This document shows positions 51,068 through 60,155 of a stretch of 64,000 bases of DNA, in pieces. Made by a program: the position numbers and the translations under genes. The number at the start of each line of letters is the position of its first letter. Positions within the stretch are counted from its first letter, which is position 1. The DNA is from Bacteroidota bacterium (GTDB lineage: Bacteria; Bacteroidota; Bacteroidia; Chitinophagales; Chitinophagaceae). The notes under the pieces were generated by a model. It had not been told where the DNA came from. It saw nothing but the letters and a program-made list of their open reading frames with translations, and made no database searches. Where the stretch lies: assembly GCA_018267545.1 (NCBI GenBank), contig JAFDYG010000496.1, forward strand, positions 1 to 64,000, read 5' to 3'.

Positions 51068-51670
51068 TTATTCGCGCTCCATTTTTCGGATGACCGCGAG
51101 CCAATGCTCCACACTTTGATTGATCGTCAGCAATTTGGTCGCAATATGAAAAAAAGCGGAACCGACCGACCGGAAAATGGAATCGCCCCCAGCCTGTCTT
51201 CCGGTCGTCTGAAACAGATTTTGCGTCTTACAGGAAAGTAACAGACAGGCCAGGAGCGTACAACCCAGCACGTTGAAGATCTTCCTGATCCAGGATCCCT
51301 TCCGGGACGCCGGGATCAGCTGACGCAGACTCGCCGCCTTATCCAAAACCTTCCGCAGCCGCTCCTCCGTCATCTGCTCCTTCACGATATAGTCCAGCGC
51401 CCCATATTTAAGGGCGCTGACCGCAACCGCAATATCTTCCTGGCCGGAAACAAAAACGACCAGGGCATTCGGATTTACACGTTTTATCTTTCGCAAAGTG
51501 TCCAGACCATTGACCTCTCCCATGTGATAGTCCAGGAAAATGAGGTCCGGCCGGTTCGTGAGCTGGTTCAGGCAATCCGAACCGGAAGAAAATTGTAAAA
51601 TCTCCTTCTGTCCCAGATTTTCGAGGTACTGCTGGTAGAGGTCGAGGCAAAACGGCTCGTCGTCGACCAA
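51068..51670 (-). CDS. receiver protein with hydrophobic C-terminal tail; 5' end apparently frameshifted
   Basis: The frame from TTG at 51670 gives 200 residues. A receiver domain (about 1-115; 'DLIFLDYHMGEVNG', 'VVFVSGQED', 'DYIVKEQ') starts abruptly at 'LVDDEP', because TAA lies 6 bases upstream in the same frame. In the -1/+2 frame, ATG at 51699 encodes METPARFKIF just before the T6 run at 51669-51674, which would join perfectly as KIF-LVDDEP. Either one T is missing, the gene is broken, or slippage occurs. Residues 126-148 ('WIRKIFNVLGCTLLACLLLSCK') look like a lipoprotein signal or anchor inside the protein. Confidence 0.8.
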   Translation of the reverse strand: MVDDEPFCLDLYQQYLENLGQKEILQFSSGSDCLNQLTNRPDLIFLDYHMGEVNGLDTLRKIKRVNPNALVVFVSGQEDIAVAVSALKYGALDYIVKEQMTEERLRKVLDKAASLRQLIPASRKGSWIRKIFNVLGCTLLACLLLSCKTQNLFQTTGRQAGGDSIFRSVGSAFFHIATKLLTINQSVEHWLAVIRKMERE

Positions 51671-51841
51671 AAAATCTTAAATCGTGCAGGGGTTTCCATC
51701 TTCAGGGTTTAATTGTTAAATGGGGTACGGATCTTCGGTCACATAACAGGCGTTCATAGGCTACGGACTTGTCGCGTGTTTCATAGGCAGGCTTGCTTTC
51801 GGTTTGACATAGGACACCCGATTTCTCAACGGGGATACGGA

Positions 51842-52531
51842 TCAGGTCGTGGGAAAATTGATGGTCAGCGAACAACCTTTCCCTGGCGCCGCATTGAGTA
51901 GAACCTTTCCATTGCAGCTTTTCGCTCTTTCATAGATATTGGTGAGGCCTAAACCCTTTTTTATGATTTCTGCGTCGAACCCAATCCCATCGTCCCTGAT
52001 CTGCATCCGGAATTGCAAATCGGAACAATGCAGGATTATCTCGATATTTTTTGCACTACTATAAGCGATGATATTTTTTATCTGCTCCTGGACAATACGA
52101 TACAAAGCCACCTTCTTACACTTCGACAGTCCTTCGATATTAAACATGTCGCTGTGCTCGAACCGGATCTCGAAAAGCCCCGTAACCCGCAGGTCATCGA
52201 CAAGACGCCGGATACTGCACACCAGCCCATCTCCCCTGAGCTCGTCGTTGACCATTTCCCTCGATAGACGACGGATTTCGTCCATTCCCTCCTTGAGTAT
52301 CTCCATCGCCCTTCCCCTCACCAGCTCGAATTCAGGACATTCCCTGTCTAGAATGGATAGATAGAGCCGGGCGCTGATCAGCATTTGATTGACATTATCG
52401 TGAAGCTCGTGACCAAGCCTTTCCCGCTCGTCCCGCCTGGCCAGTAAAATCGATTCCGTGATACTCCTGGCCCCGCCGGATCCGGCCTTTACATCGTGTT
52501 TTTCGGATACTTGGATTTCTTTGTTTTTCAT
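51842..52531 (-). CDS. short soluble histidine kinase (HisKA_3)
   Basis: A 229-residue kinase core without a sensor or membrane segment. The phospho-acceptor is His44 in 'LGHELHDNVNQMLISARLYL', followed by an HATPase domain ('VALYRIVQEQIKNIIAYSSA', 'RDDGIGFD', 'GLGLTNIYERA'). It must receive its signal from a partner protein. It lies between receiver genes; the one at 52568 ends 36 bases upstream of its start. Confidence 0.92.
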   Translation of the reverse strand: MKNKEIQVSEKHDVKAGSGGARSITESILLARRDERERLGHELHDNVNQMLISARLYLSILDRECPEFELVRGRAMEILKEGMDEIRRLSREMVNDELRGDGLVCSIRRLVDDLRVTGLFEIRFEHSDMFNIEGLSKCKKVALYRIVQEQIKNIIAYSSAKNIEIILHCSDLQFRMQIRDDGIGFDAEIIKKGLGLTNIYERAKSCNGKVLLNAAPGKGCSLTINFPTT

Positions 52532-52567
52532 GTTTCGAAGGTTTGAGAGGTATTGATAACAAAACTA

Positions 52568-52936
52568 TTACTCATAGGCGACGGCCTCGGTGATCAGCTC
52601 ATAGTCCGCAGACTTATCGAAAAACCGTCTCGCCCCCAGCTTCTTGCACAAATCCCGGTGCTGGTCCGATACGAAATTGGTCGTGATATAGACGATAGCA
52701 TTCCCATCCTGCTGCCGGATCGTCTTCAACAGCTCGATACCGTTTTTATCCGGCAGATCGATGTCCATAAGAATCATGTCCGGCCGAAGCCCGGTCAGCA
52801 GGTCCATCGCCTCCTTATAGCTGCCGGCATGAACGACAAACTCAACATTGGGAAGCTCTTCAACGATCGAAACCATTCTTTGAAGCACAACCAGCGATGG
52901 GTCGACGATCAGAATTATCTTTTTTCCTGTGCTCAT
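52568..52936 (-). CDS. single-domain response regulator with altered acidic pocket
   Basis: A 122-residue receiver-only protein. The phospho-acceptor is in 'MILMDIDLPDKNG', Thr in 'VYITTN' and Lys in 'RFFDKSAD'. The acidic pair near the N-terminus reads 'LIVDPS': the second Asp is Pro, which may weaken magnesium binding. It is paralogous to the receiver at 53097 (shared 'AGSYKEA/AGSYEDA' and 'DKS..(Y/F)EL'). The ATG at 52936 gives the usual start. Confidence 0.9.
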   Translation of the reverse strand: MSTGKKIILIVDPSLVVLQRMVSIVEELPNVEFVVHAGSYKEAMDLLTGLRPDMILMDIDLPDKNGIELLKTIRQQDGNAIVYITTNFVSDQHRDLCKKLGARRFFDKSADYELITEAVAYE

Positions 52937-53096
52937 GTCATTGCGATTTTCTGATACAAAGAAACGATAGTACAAGCGCGGCCGAAATAGAGCAATCTCG
53001 TATTTCGATGTACAGAGATTCCAATACGCCTGTAGTAGTTCCTCTACACGTCGTAGTCGGAGCCTTGGCTATACCAGCCACAGCCGAAAAGTTAGC

Positions 53097-53468
53097 TTAG
53101 AGAAAAGAAGAGATGATTTGAGGAACCAATTCGAACTCAGTGGATTTGTCGATGAAATGGCTGGCGCCAAGCGCTTTGCACCGTTGCCGGTAGATCTCGT
53201 CGGACTGATTGCTCAGCATGATGACAATCATTTCCGGATAACGAACCTTTATATAACGGAGCAATTCAATACCGCTTCGGTCGGGAAGATTGATATCCAG
53301 CAGCACCAGGTAGGGCTTTTCGGATTCCAATACAGGAATGGCATCCTCGTAGCTACCGGCAGAGACCAGACGTCCTATTCCCGGCATCCCCGACAGCATC
53401 ATCTCGAGATGCTTGAGGATGAAAAGAGAATCGTCGACAGCAAAAATGGTCTTTCCCTTAACCGGCAT
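53097..53468 (-). CDS. single-domain response regulator
   Basis: A 123-residue receiver-only protein with the full set: acidic pair in 'FAVDDSLFIL', phospho-acceptor in 'LVLLDINLPDRSG', Ser in 'IMLSNQ' and Lys in 'HFIDKSTEFEL'. It is a paralogue of the receiver at 52568. Gaps of 127 and 160 bases on its two sides suggest its own promoter. Confidence 0.92.
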   Translation of the reverse strand: MPVKGKTIFAVDDSLFILKHLEMMLSGMPGIGRLVSAGSYEDAIPVLESEKPYLVLLDINLPDRSGIELLRYIKVRYPEMIVIMLSNQSDEIYRQRCKALGASHFIDKSTEFELVPQIISSFL

Positions 53469-53595
53469 AAATTAATAATGTGTTCAAAACTACATAGTTA
53501 TTTATCCGCCGGCGGTAGAGGTAACCGGGTGTTTTTTGTCATATTCTCTCCTATGACCGCGTAGCATAAACTCTACAAAAGGACTAAATAGAAAA

Positions 53596-54225
53596 CTACA
53601 TCAGCTTATTGTTGATGGCGTATAGCGTCAGATCTGCATTCGACTTGAGATTCATCTTTAACAGGATCCGCGCCCGATAGGTGCTGACCGTCGTAGCGCT
53701 TAAGGAAAGCTTTTCGGCAATATCCGACACGGAATGCCCCGAAGCAAGCATCTTGAGCACCTCGAATTCACGGTCGGAAAGATTTTCATGCAACGGACGC
53801 TGGGCGTCCTGGTCCAGCATCGAAGCCAGCCGCTCCGCAATCGTCGTGGTGATATACTTCTTCCCCAGCAAAACCTGGTGTACAGCCTTCACCAGTTCGT
53901 CCGGCGCCGAATCCTTGTTGAGAAAACCCGAGGCCCCCGCCTTAAGAACCCGAACCGCATATTGATCCTCCGGATGCACGCTGAGAATGAGGACCGGAAG
54001 CTTAGGAAAATTTTGCCTGATGGCCTGTAACACCTCGAGCCCGCTCTTTCCAGGCATCGAAATATCGGAAATGACCACGTCCCATTCTTCTTTCAACACC
54101 AGCTTCAAAAGGTCCTCCGCATCGGAAACCTCTTCCACTCTCGCAGAAGGGAACTCTTCGTGCAATATTTGTTTCAATCCCCGTCGGACCACCGTGTGGT
54201 CATCGGCAATTAGAATTCGTAGCAT
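53596..54225 (-). CDS. NarL/FixJ-type response regulator
   Basis: A 209-residue regulator: receiver ('LIADDHTVVRRGL', 'DVVISDISMPGKSG', 'LILSVHPED', 'GFLNKDS') and LuxR helix-turn-helix ('LSDREFEVLKMLASGHSVSD', 'LSLSATTVSTYRARILLKM'). It starts 21 bases after the PAS kinase stop and is its obvious partner. It is the only DNA-binding output in the eight-gene signalling block. Confidence 0.95.
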   Translation of the reverse strand: MLRILIADDHTVVRRGLKQILHEEFPSARVEEVSDAEDLLKLVLKEEWDVVISDISMPGKSGLEVLQAIRQNFPKLPVLILSVHPEDQYAVRVLKAGASGFLNKDSAPDELVKAVHQVLLGKKYITTTIAERLASMLDQDAQRPLHENLSDREFEVLKMLASGHSVSDIAEKLSLSATTVSTYRARILLKMNLKSNADLTLYAINNKLM

Positions 54226-54246
54226 TGTGTCAGTATATGTGTTTTC

Positions 54247-56952
54247 TCAAAATATCTTTCTCATGGGCACCGAAACCTCGAGCCTAAACCCATCTCCCTT
54301 GATGCCCTCGACAATCAAACTCCCCCCCATCATCAATGCCCGTTCCTTCATTCCCAGGAGGCCAAGCGTCTTCTTGTCCTTTACTTTCTTGTCCATCCCC
54401 TTTCCATCGTCACGGATAACCAGTATCAGAACATCCTCTTCCGAATCCAGACTTATCCATACATTTTTCGCCCCGGAATGACGCGCAACATTCGTAAGCG
54501 CCTCCTGGCAGATTCGAAAAAGACCAATGGCCATCGCCGGTTCGAACTGATAATCGGCGATAGAGGACCGGAAGCTCGTGCAAATCCCCGACCTCTCCAT
54601 AAACTCATGACTCTGCCACTCGATAGCCGCCACCAATCCCAGGTCATCCAGAATACTCGGCCGCAGCTCCGTTGCAATACGGCGGACCGTCCGAATCGTA
54701 TTGTCGAGCAGCCCCAGCGTACCCTTGATCTTCTGGGCCATCGGGTCCTCCGGCTGCTTATTCCATCGCTTCGCAATCCAGGCGATATCCATCTTTATAC
54801 CCGTCAGCTGCTGACCCAGCTCGTCGTGGATTTCCCGGGCAATCATGGCCCGCTCCTCCTCCCTTACATCCTGCAGATGCGAAGCCAATAATCGCAATTC
54901 GGCGCTGGTCCGCATGATGGCCTCCTCCGCTTTTCTTTTCTCCGAGATGTCCCTGAAGAAAAAGGAAAGCCCATCGGAGGAAGGATACATATAGCACTCA
55001 ATCCATAGCTTAAGCGACGGAGAAAACATCTCGAAGTGCTGATTCTCCAGCGTATCCAGCGCCCGATGAAAGTATTCACCGAATTCATTCTCCGAAGCGG
55101 TCGGAAATCTTTTCCAGAAATCCATACCGACCAGGTCATCCGGCTTGCAGTTGTTAAGTTCTGCAGCCTTTTGATTGACATAAGTAATACGGCCAATCCT
55201 GTCGAAGGCCATAAAACCGTCCGATATTCGCTCGAAAACGATCCGAAGCTCCGTAGTTTTTGCTCTTACCTGGTGCTCCAGGGTCTCGTTGAACCTCCGC
55301 AGCTGATCTTCTTCCTTCTTTCTTTCGGTGATATCACGCCCAACATAGACATATCCGTCTACTACGCCATTAACATCCCTCGTTTCCGATACGGATATCA
55401 GAAGATGCAAGCTCGCCCCGCTTCGATGAAAATGCACCACCTCGCCCTTCCAAAGACCATCCCTTTGCAGCAGGCTCAGAATTTCTATTCTCCGCTGCTC
55501 GGTAGACGTAGGCTTTACGATATCTCCCAGCGACCGGCCGATCGTTTCCCTGGAGCTATAGCCATATAGCATCTCGGCCCCTTTGTTCCAGCTGATGATC
55601 CTCAGGGCAGGATCGAGGGCAATAATACAGTCATTGGTATCTTCGATGAGCCGGGCTTGATAGGCAATCAATTCCTGGGACTTCCTCAGCTCCGTCCTGT
55701 CCCTGGTTATCTTTGCAAACCCCTGCAGCCGCCCCTGCTCATCGTAAAGCGCCGTAAACACGATGTCCGCCCAGAATTGCGTACCATCCTTTCGAATCCT
55801 CCATCCCTCGCTGTTATAATGACCGAAACTTTTCGCCATCTCAAGATTGTGCGAGGGTATTCCTTTCTGGATGTCTGACCGGTTATAAAATATACAAATA
55901 GATTTCCCGATAACTTCCTCCCGTTTGTACCCCTTGATCTTTTCAGCGCCCGGATTCCAGCTGGCTATAATCCCATTTATATCGAGCGTGAAAATGGCAT
56001 AATCCTGGATATTATTCAGCAGCAGCCGCAGCTGATCCTCACTCGCCGTCAATTCCGCCGACAAAGACTTGTTTTGCGCATCCCGCCTGTTCAAAAGCCT
56101 CGACGCATACAAGATTGTCCAGCTGAAGACAATAATGATACTCAATACGAGTATGGTCACGCCGAACTCCGTGGAGAATAACCCCGCCCAGTATCCATAA
56201 AGTCTCAACAACCCGAGTATAAGCGGCGCAAAAATCGCCACCGGTATAAAAATTCTTGCATGCACGCCTCCCAGCAGCCCCGAAGTAAAATGCTTCATGA
56301 TCCCCTCGAAAGGCCTCGCCAGTAAAAAAGCCAGCGACAACAGAAAAAAACACAAGGAGGTGTGAATCGCCATCGGTATATATCGGAAGACCCCGTAAAA
56401 CTCCTGCACACGATAGAGATAACCCATAATGGAAAAAAAACTGGGCAGACAGGCGAGAACGACTATCGACTGGGCTATTACATAACCACGCCCCCCCTCC
56501 CGGCACATCGACAGAAATCCAATAACCAGCATCGCCATGGAAACGACCGTACTCAAAGACATCCTGTCGGAATAGCCCAAAGACGCGTTTACATCCAACT
56601 TTTGCCGGAATAAAATTAAATCGATATGAAACGGGAAACCCGGCGCCAACGACATCATCTTCAACACGCAAATGCACACAACTACGTATGCCGACGCTTT
56701 CCCCGTCCAGCGAGGCAAGGTGGCACCGGGAAATACGATAATCCAAAGCGAACAGGCCAGCAGGATGATCGAAACGGCCGTCATAGGATTCATTGCAGCC
56801 GTATGAGGGAGAGGACGCTCTAGTAACACGATATCCCACTCCCAGCCCGCAAGTGCAAGAAAGGCGATCGCCAGCACTATAATTATAAGTGATTTTGCTA
56901 CGCGCTGCAAACGCGCCTGAATTTGGGGGTTGCGAGACAAGTCGGTATACAT
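54247..56952 (-). CDS. membrane PAS sensor histidine kinase (HisKA_3)
   Basis: A 901-residue kinase. About eight membrane helices occupy residues 20-285, without a recognised periplasmic domain. Three PAS domains follow (about 305-420, 430-545, 565-675), then HisKA_3 with His709 in 'MIAREIHDELGQQLTGIKM' and HATPase ('RICQEALTNVARHSGAKNVW', 'IRDDGKGMD', 'GLLGMKERALMMGG'). It is co-transcribed with the NarL regulator at 53596. The membrane part may sense an apolar or membrane signal (inference). Confidence 0.94.
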   Translation of the reverse strand: MYTDLSRNPQIQARLQRVAKSLIIIVLAIAFLALAGWEWDIVLLERPLPHTAAMNPMTAVSIILLACSLWIIVFPGATLPRWTGKASAYVVVCICVLKMMSLAPGFPFHIDLILFRQKLDVNASLGYSDRMSLSTVVSMAMLVIGFLSMCREGGRGYVIAQSIVVLACLPSFFSIMGYLYRVQEFYGVFRYIPMAIHTSLCFFLLSLAFLLARPFEGIMKHFTSGLLGGVHARIFIPVAIFAPLILGLLRLYGYWAGLFSTEFGVTILVLSIIIVFSWTILYASRLLNRRDAQNKSLSAELTASEDQLRLLLNNIQDYAIFTLDINGIIASWNPGAEKIKGYKREEVIGKSICIFYNRSDIQKGIPSHNLEMAKSFGHYNSEGWRIRKDGTQFWADIVFTALYDEQGRLQGFAKITRDRTELRKSQELIAYQARLIEDTNDCIIALDPALRIISWNKGAEMLYGYSSRETIGRSLGDIVKPTSTEQRRIEILSLLQRDGLWKGEVVHFHRSGASLHLLISVSETRDVNGVVDGYVYVGRDITERKKEEDQLRRFNETLEHQVRAKTTELRIVFERISDGFMAFDRIGRITYVNQKAAELNNCKPDDLVGMDFWKRFPTASENEFGEYFHRALDTLENQHFEMFSPSLKLWIECYMYPSSDGLSFFFRDISEKRKAEEAIMRTSAELRLLASHLQDVREEERAMIAREIHDELGQQLTGIKMDIAWIAKRWNKQPEDPMAQKIKGTLGLLDNTIRTVRRIATELRPSILDDLGLVAAIEWQSHEFMERSGICTSFRSSIADYQFEPAMAIGLFRICQEALTNVARHSGAKNVWISLDSEEDVLILVIRDDGKGMDKKVKDKKTLGLLGMKERALMMGGSLIVEGIKGDGFRLEVSVPMRKIF

Positions 56953-57191
56953 AGCCTTTGAAACATAAGCCGATAGGTGTCAATCCTTCCTATGCATTCA
57001 AATTGGTGAACAAGGAATTTATTCTGCTAATAACCGTCCCGAACCTAAACAATGTGGAAGAAAAGGTAAGCTATCGTCTTAAATCTATCAACAATTTAAA
57101 AAAATTAATTATAAGCAGCTAATTTTTACCATTTTCCTCTCCCCAACTTAGGTTATTGCCCGCCCCGCCGCCATCCTCTACCTTCACACCC

Positions 57192-58163
57192 ATGAAATCA
57201 CCGATAAAGTTCCTTTCCATCGCCCTCGCCGGCGCCCTCCTCTCCCTCTCCGCCGCCAGCCAAAAGCCGCCAACGCCGCAAAAACAAACCACACAGCAAC
57301 CACCCCAAAAACTCTCCCCCGGAGAACACTACGCCCAGCTCCCCAACCTCAAACTCCACTACTACATCGCCGGCAAAGGCCCCGTCCTCCTCTTCCCCTC
57401 TCCCGGCTGGGGCATCTCCGTCGACTACGCCCGTCACATGAAATCCCTCGAAAAACACTTCACCGTCGTCTACTACGACACCCGCCTCTCCGGCAAATCC
57501 ACCGGCCCCGAAGACTCCACCCAATACACCGGCGCCGACTTCACCGCCGACATGGACAACCTCCGCATCTATTTAAACCAGGAAAAAATCTGGATTGCCG
57601 GCCACTCCGGCGGCGGCTTCCAGGTACTCCGCTACGGCATCCATCACAGCGACCACCTCCACGGCATCATCGAAATAGACGCCCTCGCATGCGCCGACAG
57701 CGCATACGTCGCCGAAATAACCCGCCTCACCCATAAACGCAGTAACCAACCCTACTACACCCCCGAACGGGCCGCCCTGTTCATGGGATTCGAACCCAAC
57801 CCGCCCGGACTCGCCTACGAGCTGAGCCAAACCATGGAATTCTATTTCCATGACACGACCAAAATCAAAAAGCTACCCAACGACTTCCTCCTTAGCGACA
57901 AAGTACGCCACTATACCACCCACCTCTTCGACGAAAATCTCCTCCCCGACCTGCACAAGATCACCGTCCCCGTCCTGGTAATCGTAGGCGACGACGACAT
58001 CGTATGCGACCTCAAGACACAGGCGCTCCGTATATTTGAAAATCTAAAATTTGGCAGCTTTTCCATCATCAATAACTGCGGGCATATCCCCTGGGTCGAA
58101 CAGCCCGCCATCTTCGAAGCCGTATGCGACACCTGGTTAAAAGAAGTAAACTCAAAAAAATGA
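57192..58163 (+). CDS. secreted alpha/beta hydrolase
   Basis: A 323-residue protein with a signal peptide ('FLSIALAGALLSLSAASQ') and a Gln/Pro-rich linker. The hydrolase domain has oxyanion 'LLFPSPGWGISVDYARHM', nucleophile Ser in 'WIAGHSGGGFQVL', acid in 'VIVGDDDIVCD' and His in 'NCGHIPWVEQP'. It resembles proline-iminopeptidase-type hydrolases. The stop overlaps the next hydrolase gene by 4 bases (ATGA). The 239 bases before it are A+T-rich and hold no gene. Confidence 0.9.
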   Translation: MKSPIKFLSIALAGALLSLSAASQKPPTPQKQTTQQPPQKLSPGEHYAQLPNLKLHYYIAGKGPVLLFPSPGWGISVDYARHMKSLEKHFTVVYYDTRLSGKSTGPEDSTQYTGADFTADMDNLRIYLNQEKIWIAGHSGGGFQVLRYGIHHSDHLHGIIEIDALACADSAYVAEITRLTHKRSNQPYYTPERAALFMGFEPNPPGLAYELSQTMEFYFHDTTKIKKLPNDFLLSDKVRHYTTHLFDENLLPDLHKITVPVLVIVGDDDIVCDLKTQALRIFENLKFGSFSIINNCGHIPWVEQPAIFEAVCDTWLKEVNSKK

Positions 58164-59101
58164 AACCATTCCCATTCCTCCTCGCAGTAACACTCATATC
58201 TCTCTCGACCCGCGCCCAACAGCCGCCCGTCGAGCCCAAAGGCCAATACGTCATCGTAAACAACCACCGCATCTGGTACCACCGCTTCGGCCACGGAGAC
58301 CCGATACTCTTTATCCCCGGCGGCCCCGGAGCCGCCCACCACTTCTGGCCCGACATGAACGGCCTGGCCAAATCCTTCGAAGTAATCTATTATGACCCCT
58401 TCGGACGAGGTCAATCCGACACCGCCAAAGACGTCAAAGAATATACCTTCGAACACGACGTAGACGAGGTCGAAGCCCTCCGCATCGCTCTCAACCTCAG
58501 AAAAGTAAACATCTACGGCAAATCCTATGGCTCCGTCGTAGCCCAGGCCTATGCCCTCAAATACCCCAATTCGATCAGCCACCTCATCCTTGCCGCCGCT
58601 TTCCACAGCGCAGAAATGTGGCAGGCCAACGACGACAACTCCAACCAGGAAATACGCAATCAATACCCCGAAATCGGCCGCCGCCTCGACTCCTTACATC
58701 AAAAAGGCTACGTCTCCTCCGACTCCCTCTACCTCGCAATCGCCGCCCCCGTCAACGACGGTCTGCTATATTACTATAATCCCAACAACAACGCCACCGA
58801 AAACTTCAACATCAACTGGAAGCTCTACTACCAGCTGGCCGGCCGCGACGCAGACGTAACCCTGGGAGGCGACCTCGCCAACATCGACTTCCGGCCCCGC
58901 CTGAAAGAAATCACAGTACCGACCCTCATCATCGCCGGCCGCTTCGATAGAGTATCGATCCCCCGCTACGCCCTCCAGTATAAGGAACTGATGCCCGCCG
59001 CCCGCTTCGTCATGTTCGAAAAATCCGGACACCACCCCTCCATCGAAGAGCCCGAACTCCACGACAAGATCGTCCGCGACTTCCTCCGCGACAGAAAGTA
59101 A
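58160..59101 (+). CDS. secreted alpha/beta hydrolase (proline-iminopeptidase-like)
   Basis: A 313-residue protein with a signal peptide ('FLLAVTLISLSTRAQ'). 'LFIPGGPGAAHHFWPDM' (HGGPG-like), nucleophile Ser in 'IYGKSYGSVVAQAYALKYP', acid in 'IIAGRFDRVS' and His in 'KSGHHPSIEEPE' complete the triad. The GGPG motif is typical of prolyl aminopeptidases. It is translationally coupled to the hydrolase at 57192; the two may be ancient duplicates. Confidence 0.92.
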   Translation: MKPFPFLLAVTLISLSTRAQQPPVEPKGQYVIVNNHRIWYHRFGHGDPILFIPGGPGAAHHFWPDMNGLAKSFEVIYYDPFGRGQSDTAKDVKEYTFEHDVDEVEALRIALNLRKVNIYGKSYGSVVAQAYALKYPNSISHLILAAAFHSAEMWQANDDNSNQEIRNQYPEIGRRLDSLHQKGYVSSDSLYLAIAAPVNDGLLYYYNPNNNATENFNINWKLYYQLAGRDADVTLGGDLANIDFRPRLKEITVPTLIIAGRFDRVSIPRYALQYKELMPAARFVMFEKSGHHPSIEEPELHDKIVRDFLRDRK

Positions 59102-59126
59102 AAATGACTTATTTTGCACAAACCAT

Positions 59127-60155
59127 ATGCACCAACGAATACCAGTCCTCGACGGCTTCCGCTGCATCGCCATCCTCCTGGTACTCTTTTACCATTTGAC
59201 CACCCCCCAAACCACCCACTACCCCCACAACGACTTCTTCCCCGGCTTCACCCGATACGGCTATACCGGCGTCTTTCTCTTTTTCACCATCTCAGGCTTC
59301 ATCATCCCATTCTCCCTGGAACACACCCCCACTCTCCGGCTCTTCATAAAGAAACGATTCCTTCGCCTCTTCCCAGCCATGCTCCTCTGTTCTCTGATTA
59401 CCCTCCTCATCGCCCGAAACCTCGACACCAACCACGAACACCCCGCAGCCCACGAATTCAAAAACCTCCTGCCCAGCCTAACCTTTACCAACCCCTCCTT
59501 CTGGACCATCATCACACGCACCCCCTTCCACTGGATCAACGGAAGCTACTGGACCCTCTGGGTCGAAATCCAGTTCTACGCCATCGCCGCCCTGCTCTAC
59601 TACTGGCGTCCCCAATCCTTCTTTAAAAATTTCTTCCTCGCAGCCACGCTGATCGGCGCATCCAAATACGGCCCCACGCTCCTGCTTCACAATGACAACC
59701 CCTTTCTGTTAAACTGGAAATACTGCAACGAGCTCTTCAATCTCACCTTCAACATCGGCTGGTTTACCCTCGGCGTCTTCTTCTACCAGCTCTATAAAAA
59801 CAATAAAAAGACATCCCCCTTCTTCATCTCAGCCATGCTGATCTTCCTCTCCGATATCGATCGCTTTCAAATCCCAATCCCATCTATAACCACACTGCTC
59901 CTCGCTATCCTCCTGTTCACCCTGATGATCAAAAACTCCCCCCTCCTTCTCCCCTTAAAACTACCCCTCATCACCCGCATAGGTAAAATATCCTATGGCC
60001 TCTACCTCATCCACGAAGTCGCCGGTCTAATCCTGGTCAACAAATACTATCCCTACCTCGGGCCCCTATCCCCCTTTATCTTTATCCTGGCAGCCATCGG
60101 CTTCGCCGAGCTCAGCTACCGCTTCTTCGAAAAAAGATTCCTGACCAGTCGATAA
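59127..60155 (+). CDS. acyltransferase 3 (OafA/YrhL-type) membrane protein
   Basis: A 342-residue protein with about ten helices. The N-terminus has the family signature 'VLDGFRCIAILLVLFYHL' with the conserved His, and 'IKKRFLRLFPAMLLCSLITL' carries the conserved Arg. Such enzymes O-acylate surface glycans or peptidoglycan. It lies 25 bases after the second hydrolase. Its last 40 bases overlap the convergent DUF1275 gene. Confidence 0.9.
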   Translation: MHQRIPVLDGFRCIAILLVLFYHLTTPQTTHYPHNDFFPGFTRYGYTGVFLFFTISGFIIPFSLEHTPTLRLFIKKRFLRLFPAMLLCSLITLLIARNLDTNHEHPAAHEFKNLLPSLTFTNPSFWTIITRTPFHWINGSYWTLWVEIQFYAIAALLYYWRPQSFFKNFFLAATLIGASKYGPTLLLHNDNPFLLNWKYCNELFNLTFNIGWFTLGVFFYQLYKNNKKTSPFFISAMLIFLSDIDRFQIPIPSITTLLLAILLFTLMIKNSPLLLPLKLPLITRIGKISYGLYLIHEVAGLILVNKYYPYLGPLSPFIFILAAIGFAELSYRFFEKRFLTSR

